A DNA stretch of 10,136 nucleotides from an uncultured Campylobacter sp. (lineage in GTDB: Bacteria > Campylobacterota > Campylobacteria > Campylobacterales > Campylobacteraceae), in the NCBI GenBank assembly GCA_937896205.1, contig CALBNA010000033.1, positions 1 to 10,136 of the forward strand, given 5' to 3'. A program made the translations under genes and the position numbers. The notes under the pieces are model-generated. The model ran no database searches and was not told the DNA's origin. It saw nothing but the letters and a program-made list of their open reading frames with translations. Shown piece by piece: positions 7,571 through 10,136 of the stretch (position 1 is its first letter; each line of letters begins with the position of its first letter).

Positions 7571-8330
7571 ACTTCAGTTAATGTATATTTTGCCGAATTT
7601 ATTCACGGCGGCTTCGGCCTTTTTGGGTATCATCAGTATCATCGCTTCCGTCCGCGGCTACATCGCGGCCAGCGCAGGACTAGTCGAGGAGGCTAACGGC
7701 TACTTTTTTAAGGCTATTATTTACATCGTTTTGTCTCTTTTTCTGGACGGACTTGATGGGCGAGTAGCGAGGCTAACCAAAACTACGTCAAAATTCGGCG
7801 TGGAGTTTGACAGTCTTGCCGATATTATAGCTTTCGGCGTCGCGCCCGCAATGCTTTTTTACTTTACGGTCGGACACAGCTTTGGGCGTTTGGGTTCGCT
7901 AGTCGCTGCACTGTTTGTAGTTTTTGGTGCTATTAGACTTGCTCGGTTTAACGTAATGACCGGCACCTACGAGCCGTCTGTTTTTATCGGCCTTCCGATA
8001 CCAACGGCGGCCATTGTGTCTGCATTTTGGGTTGGGCTGAGCTTGGAGTATGATTTTACTAGAAGTGCCGAGTGGTTTTTGCTGTTTTTGCAAATTTTGC
8101 TTTCCGTTTTGATGGTAAGCAACATCCGCTACCCTAGCTTTAAAAAAATCGATCTAAAAAAAGCCCATTTTTTACGCATATTAGTCGGCCTTACGGTCGC
8201 GTTTTCGGTTATTTATATCTACCCGATCGAGGCGGTTACGGCTTTAATGAGCGTTTATGTTTCTTACGGTATAATCCGCTATGTTTTTATGAGATGTAAA
8301 AACAAAAAAAACCAAAAGGAGAGCGAATGA
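7551..8330 (+). CDS. pssA: CDP-diacylglycerol-serine O-phosphatidyltransferase PssA
   Basis: Integral membrane enzyme that joins CDP-diacylglycerol and serine to make phosphatidylserine, the precursor of phosphatidylethanolamine. The 259 residues carry the full CDP-alcohol phosphotransferase motif DG-x2-AR-x8-G-x3-D-x3-D (Asp69, Gly70, Ala73, Arg74, Gly83, Asp87, Asp91), preceded by an extra DGL (66-68), and roughly seven hydrophobic helices spread through the chain. It is of the polytopic Bacillus/Helicobacter type, not the E. coli PLD-like type. The ATG at 7551 has GAGGA 5 nt upstream and lies inside the end of the Psd-like gene, so the two are translated from overlapping frames. The TGA at 8328-8330 overlaps the ATG of the leucine-rich leader ORF (ATGA). 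Confidence 0.95.
   Translation: MQDNQHKLQLMYILPNLFTAASAFLGIISIIASVRGYIAASAGLVEEANGYFFKAIIYIVLSLFLDGLDGRVARLTKTTSKFGVEFDSLADIIAFGVAPAMLFYFTVGHSFGRLGSLVAALFVVFGAIRLARFNVMTGTYEPSVFIGLPIPTAAIVSAFWVGLSLEYDFTRSAEWFLLFLQILLSVLMVSNIRYPSFKKIDLKKAHFLRILVGLTVAFSVIYIYPIEAVTALMSVYVSYGIIRYVFMRCKNKKNQKESE
8270..8275 (+). promoter_or_regulatory. Candidate -10 box for the leu leader, inside the end of pssA
   Basis: A perfect TATAAT lies inside the last codons of pssA. It would start transcription near 8282 and give about 45 nt of 5' leader before the leucine-rich ORF at 8327. There is no TG extension and no recognisable -35, and the hexamer could be chance within coding sequence. It would let leuA be transcribed separately from the cheY-pssA unit. 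Confidence 0.4.
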
Positions 8331-8383
8331 ACGGCAACGTCAAATTTAACGCATTTTTCTCTCTACTTCTGCTGCTGCGCTAA
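8327..8383 (+). CDS. Leucine-rich leader peptide upstream of leuA (LeuL-like)
   Basis: An 18-codon ORF encoding MNGNVKFNAFFSLLLLLR, with five consecutive Leu codons (CTA CTT CTG CTG CTG, 8363-8377) just before the stop at 8381-8383. AAGGAGAG (8316-8323) is an ideal ribosome-binding site, with GGAG ending 5 nt before the ATG, and the ATG overlaps the pssA stop as ATGA. A run of codons for the pathway's product, 70 nt before leuA, is the hallmark of an attenuation leader: scarce charged tRNA-Leu would stall the ribosome here. The coding capacity and position are seen directly; regulation is inferred from known leu leaders of enterobacteria. The peptide resembles a cis-acting leader rather than a functional product. 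Confidence 0.8.
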   Translation: MNGNVKFNAFFSLLLLLR

Positions 8384-8388
8384 GCAGC
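8374..8388 (+). promoter_or_regulatory. Small hairpin overlapping the leader Leu codons and stop
   Basis: GCTGC (8374-8378) pairs with GCAGC (8384-8388) around a GCTAA loop, with a possible extra T-G pair at 8373/8389. The stem includes part of the last Leu codons and the Arg codon, and the loop holds most of the leader stop. A ribosome stalled on the Leu codons or at the stop would block it. No T-run follows, so it is not an intrinsic terminator by itself. Confidence 0.45.
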
Positions 8389-8390
8389 GA

Positions 8391-8444
8391 CTCTTTCACA
8401 CCCTAATAATAAAAATTTAACCACACAAACAAAAACCCCAAAAA
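8391..8444 (+). promoter_or_regulatory. G-free leader tract, possible Rho-loading (rut-like) region
   Basis: These 54 nt between the leader ORF and the leuA ribosome-binding site contain no G at all and have scattered C groups (CACACCC, CCACACAAAC, ACCCC). They should stay unstructured in RNA. C-over-G bias without structure is what Rho uses to load. No terminator hairpin with a U-tract is visible between the leader and leuA, so Rho- or translation-based control is the more likely option. The function is inference. Confidence 0.4.
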
Positions 8445-8453
8445 GGATAAAAA

Positions 8454-9968
8454 ATGAACAATGATAAAATAATAATATTTGATACGACTTTACGAGACGG
8501 CGAGCAAAGCCCCGGCGCATCAATGAATACCGAGGAGAAAATCCGTATCGCGCGCCAGCTAGAGCGCCTAAACGTAGACGTTATGGAGGTTGGTTTTGCT
8601 GCGGCTAGTAGGGGCGATTTCGATGCGATACATCAGATCGCTAAGCAAGCCTCAAACGCCTCTATCTGTTCGCTCGCCCGTGCCGTGGACGGCGATATAA
8701 AGGCTGCGGGCGAAGCTATAGCTCCGGCAAAAAATAGGCGCATCCACACCTTTATCGCTACGAGCCCGATCCATATGGAGTTTAAGCTAAAAATGTCTCC
8801 AGATGAAGTGATTAGGCGTGCCGTGCGAGCCGTGGAATACGCTAAAACCTTCTGCGATGACGTCGAGTTTAGCTGCGAGGACGCGTGCAGGAGCGAGATG
8901 AGCTTTTTAAAAGAAATTTGCGACGCCGCTATAAACGCCGGAGCAAAAACCATCAACATCCCAGACACCGTGGGGTATCTATATCCCGAGGAGATTACCG
9001 CTCGCATAGGAGAAATGGTTAAATTTATAAACGGTCGCGCAGTCATCTCCGTGCATAATCACAACGACCTAGGCCTAGCTACGGCAAACTCGCTAGCCGC
9101 GATAAAAGCGGGCGCCAGACAGGTCGAGTGCACGCTAAACGGCATCGGCGAGCGTGCCGGAAATGCCGCGCTTGAAGAGATCGTGATGGCGATAAAGACG
9201 CGTAGCGACGTATTCGCACCGCTTTACACGGACATAGTATATAAAGAAATTTATCCTAGCTCGCGCCTGCTAGCGGGTATCATCGGTATCGAGCCTCAGC
9301 CAAACAAAGCCATCGTCGGTAAAAACGCCTTCGCTCACGAAAGTGGCATCCACCAAGATGGCGTGCTAAAACACAAAGAAACCTACGAGATTATGCACGC
9401 CGAGGATATCGGGCTTGATAAAAACTCGCTAGTGCTGGGCAAACACAGCGGCCGTCACGCCTTCAAAGATAAGCTGGTATCTTTGGGCTATGAGCTTAGT
9501 AGCGAGCAGATTGAGATCGCGTTTAATAAATTTAAAACGCTTGCAGATAGTAAAAAGGACGTTTTCGACGAGGATATTAGAGAGCTCGTAAACGATGAGT
9601 TTGTGGGAGCCGAGAAGACCTATGAAGTGCTGGTTTTAAGCTCCAATAGCTGCAACAAAGGACACGCTAGCACCGCGCTTACGCTAAGGTATAAGGATGA
9701 AATTTTAAGCGATAGCGCGCTTGGAAACGGCGGCGTGGATGCGATATTTAAGGCGATAGATCGTATCAGCGGCATCAGCGGTAGCTTGAAAGAGTATCAA
9801 GTAAAAGCGGTCTCGCAGGGCAAAGACGCGCTGGCAAAAGTAACCGTCAAGGTAGAATTTAAAGACGAGGGCGCCATCATCGGCAGAGGGCTTGACGTAG
9901 ATACGATGCTGGCGTCTGCGAAGGCCTACGTTGCGGCGCTAAATACGTATCTGGACGCTAAGCGTTAG
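8454..9968 (+). CDS. leuA: 2-isopropylmalate synthase LeuA
   Basis: First committed enzyme of leucine biosynthesis: condenses acetyl-CoA with 2-oxoisovalerate. The 504 residues contain the DRE-TIM barrel with [13 protein letters not shown] (9-21), including Arg14 and the metal ligand Asp15, the metal-binding [16 protein letters not shown] (201-216), NGIGERAGN (229-237), [11 protein letters not shown] (293-303), and a C-terminal LeuA regulatory dimerisation domain (about 370-504) that normally binds leucine for feedback inhibition. The length fits the LeuA family rather than the shorter homocitrate synthases; citramalate synthase is a less likely alternative. The ATG at 8454 has AAAGGA 7 nt upstream. 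It is preceded by the leucine-rich leader ORF, suggesting end-product control of expression as well. leuB, leuC and leuD do not follow directly, and a hairpin lies just after the stop. Confidence 0.96.
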   Translation: MNNDKIIIFDTTLRDGEQSPGASMNTEEKIRIARQLERLNVDVMEVGFAAASRGDFDAIHQIAKQASNASICSLARAVDGDIKAAGEAIAPAKNRRIHTFIATSPIHMEFKLKMSPDEVIRRAVRAVEYAKTFCDDVEFSCEDACRSEMSFLKEICDAAINAGAKTINIPDTVGYLYPEEITARIGEMVKFINGRAVISVHNHNDLGLATANSLAAIKAGARQVECTLNGIGERAGNAALEEIVMAIKTRSDVFAPLYTDIVYKEIYPSSRLLAGIIGIEPQPNKAIVGKNAFAHESGIHQDGVLKHKETYEIMHAEDIGLDKNSLVLGKHSGRHAFKDKLVSLGYELSSEQIEIAFNKFKTLADSKKDVFDEDIRELVNDEFVGAEKTYEVLVLSSNSCNKGHASTALTLRYKDEILSDSALGNGGVDAIFKAIDRISGISGSLKEYQVKAVSQGKDALAKVTVKVEFKDEGAIIGRGLDVDTMLASAKAYVAALNTYLDAKR

Positions 9969-9976
9969 ACCTGCTC

Positions 9977-10010
9977 GGCGGGATTTGTTAAATTTAACAC
10001 AAATTCCGCC
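9977..10010 (+). terminator. 12-bp stem-loop after leuA, without U-tract
   Basis: GGCGGGATTTGT (9977-9988) pairs with ACAAATTCCGCC (9999-10010), 12 bp with one G-T wobble, around a 10-nt A/T-rich loop. It starts 8 nt after the leuA stop and is the strongest hairpin I found between genes. The following bases (AGATTAAAC) lack a T-run, so it may be an imperfect terminator or an mRNA 3'-end stabiliser. No T-run suits it on the other strand either. Confidence 0.55.
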
Positions 10011-10118
10011 AGATTAAACAAATCAAAAGCAAAATTTTAATAATATTTCACACTTAAAACGTTGGAGTAGGGGGTATTGAGCCGAAACTCGTTTTAAAAT
10101 TTATTTATGGAGACTTTT
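10011..10118 (+). promoter_or_regulatory. AT-rich region upstream of the last, partial gene
   Basis: This stretch probably carries the promoter and leader of the gene starting at 10119. A weak -10 candidate TAATAT lies at 10041-10046, with no TG extension or -35. Downstream, TTAAAACG (10054-10061) and CGTTTTAA (10090-10097) are exact inverted repeats, with inner GAGT (10065-10068) and ACTC (10087-10090) extending the pairing across a bulge, and a G-rich AGGGGGTATTGAG in the loop. No known riboswitch was recognised. Confidence 0.35.
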
Positions 10119-10136
10119 ATGAAAAAAGTTCTTGTA
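10119..10136 (+). CDS. Start of an unidentified gene (3'-truncated by window end)
   Basis: ATG at 10119 begins MKKVLV and runs off the window. GGAG (10109-10112) lies 6 nt upstream, so the start is credible. Six residues do not allow identification; the Lys-Lys then hydrophobic beginning fits either a signal peptide or a Rossmann-type protein. It is not the expected start of leuB. Confidence 0.55.

Noticed and set aside
8404-8410. TAATAAT as a leuA promoter -10 downstream of the leader ORF
   Set aside because: No TG extension or other support, and use of it would leave the Leu-rich ORF untranscribed from the same start. It remains possible but is weaker than the site at 8270.
8633-9046. Minus-strand open frame of 137 codons inside leuA
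   Set aside because: Opposite a conserved catalytic domain, without recognisable motifs or a start signal; treated as a shadow frame.
10061-10085. Possible sigma-54 promoter or TPP-type riboswitch in the G-rich stretch before the last gene
   Set aside because: The GG/GC elements do not have sigma-54 spacing and the TTGAGCC stretch lacks the conserved TPP core, so neither can be supported.

Overview
This window looks like chromosomal DNA from a Campylobacter, probably one of the higher-GC species (concisus/curvus/rectus/showae type) rather than C. jejuni itself. The grounds are the protein sequences (a CheY and PglF of Campylobacter type), abundant AAATTT-type words, an extended -10 promoter without a -35 box, and a gene order that, from memory, matches the C. 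jejuni block pglF-pglG-cheY-prmA-ftsH-psd-like-pssA. The species is inference. The first 31 bases are not biological: they match the Illumina Nextera read-2 transposase adapter, so the genome begins at base 32 and the first gene is cut by a contig or read end.

Layout: all recognised genes are on the + strand. Bases 34-1485 are the C-terminal ~80% of pglF (UDP-GlcNAc 4,6-dehydratase of N-linked protein glycosylation), followed 2 nt later by pglG (membrane protein with a PDC/Cache-like domain). Two histidine biosynthesis genes, hisH and hisA, follow with 4-nt and 1-nt overlaps. A 66-bp gap (3703-3768) carries a good extended -10 promoter. It starts a second unit: cheY (chemotaxis), prmA (ribosomal protein L11 methylation), ftsH (membrane AAA+ protease), a phosphatidylserine-decarboxylase-like gene, and pssA (phosphatidylserine synthase). 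Next, overlapping the pssA stop codon, is an 18-codon leucine-rich leader ORF, a G-free stretch, and then leuA (2-isopropylmalate synthase). After leuA come a 12-bp hairpin and the first six codons of an unidentified gene.

The units combine general glycosylation, amino-acid synthesis, signalling, membrane proteolysis and phospholipid synthesis. Most junctions are overlaps or gaps under 20 nt, so translational coupling is likely.

The most interesting points are: (1) an uncatalogued leader peptide with five consecutive Leu codons before leuA, with no intrinsic terminator but a 54-nt G-free tract that suggests Rho-dependent or translational attenuation; (2) a Psd-family protein between ftsH and pssA that appears to lack both the conserved His and the Gly-Ser self-cleavage site, suggesting a pseudoenzyme; (3) hisHA placed between the pgl genes and cheY without hisF; and (4) the adapter remnant that truncates pglF. 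I found no CRISPR array, mobile element, tRNA or rRNA.
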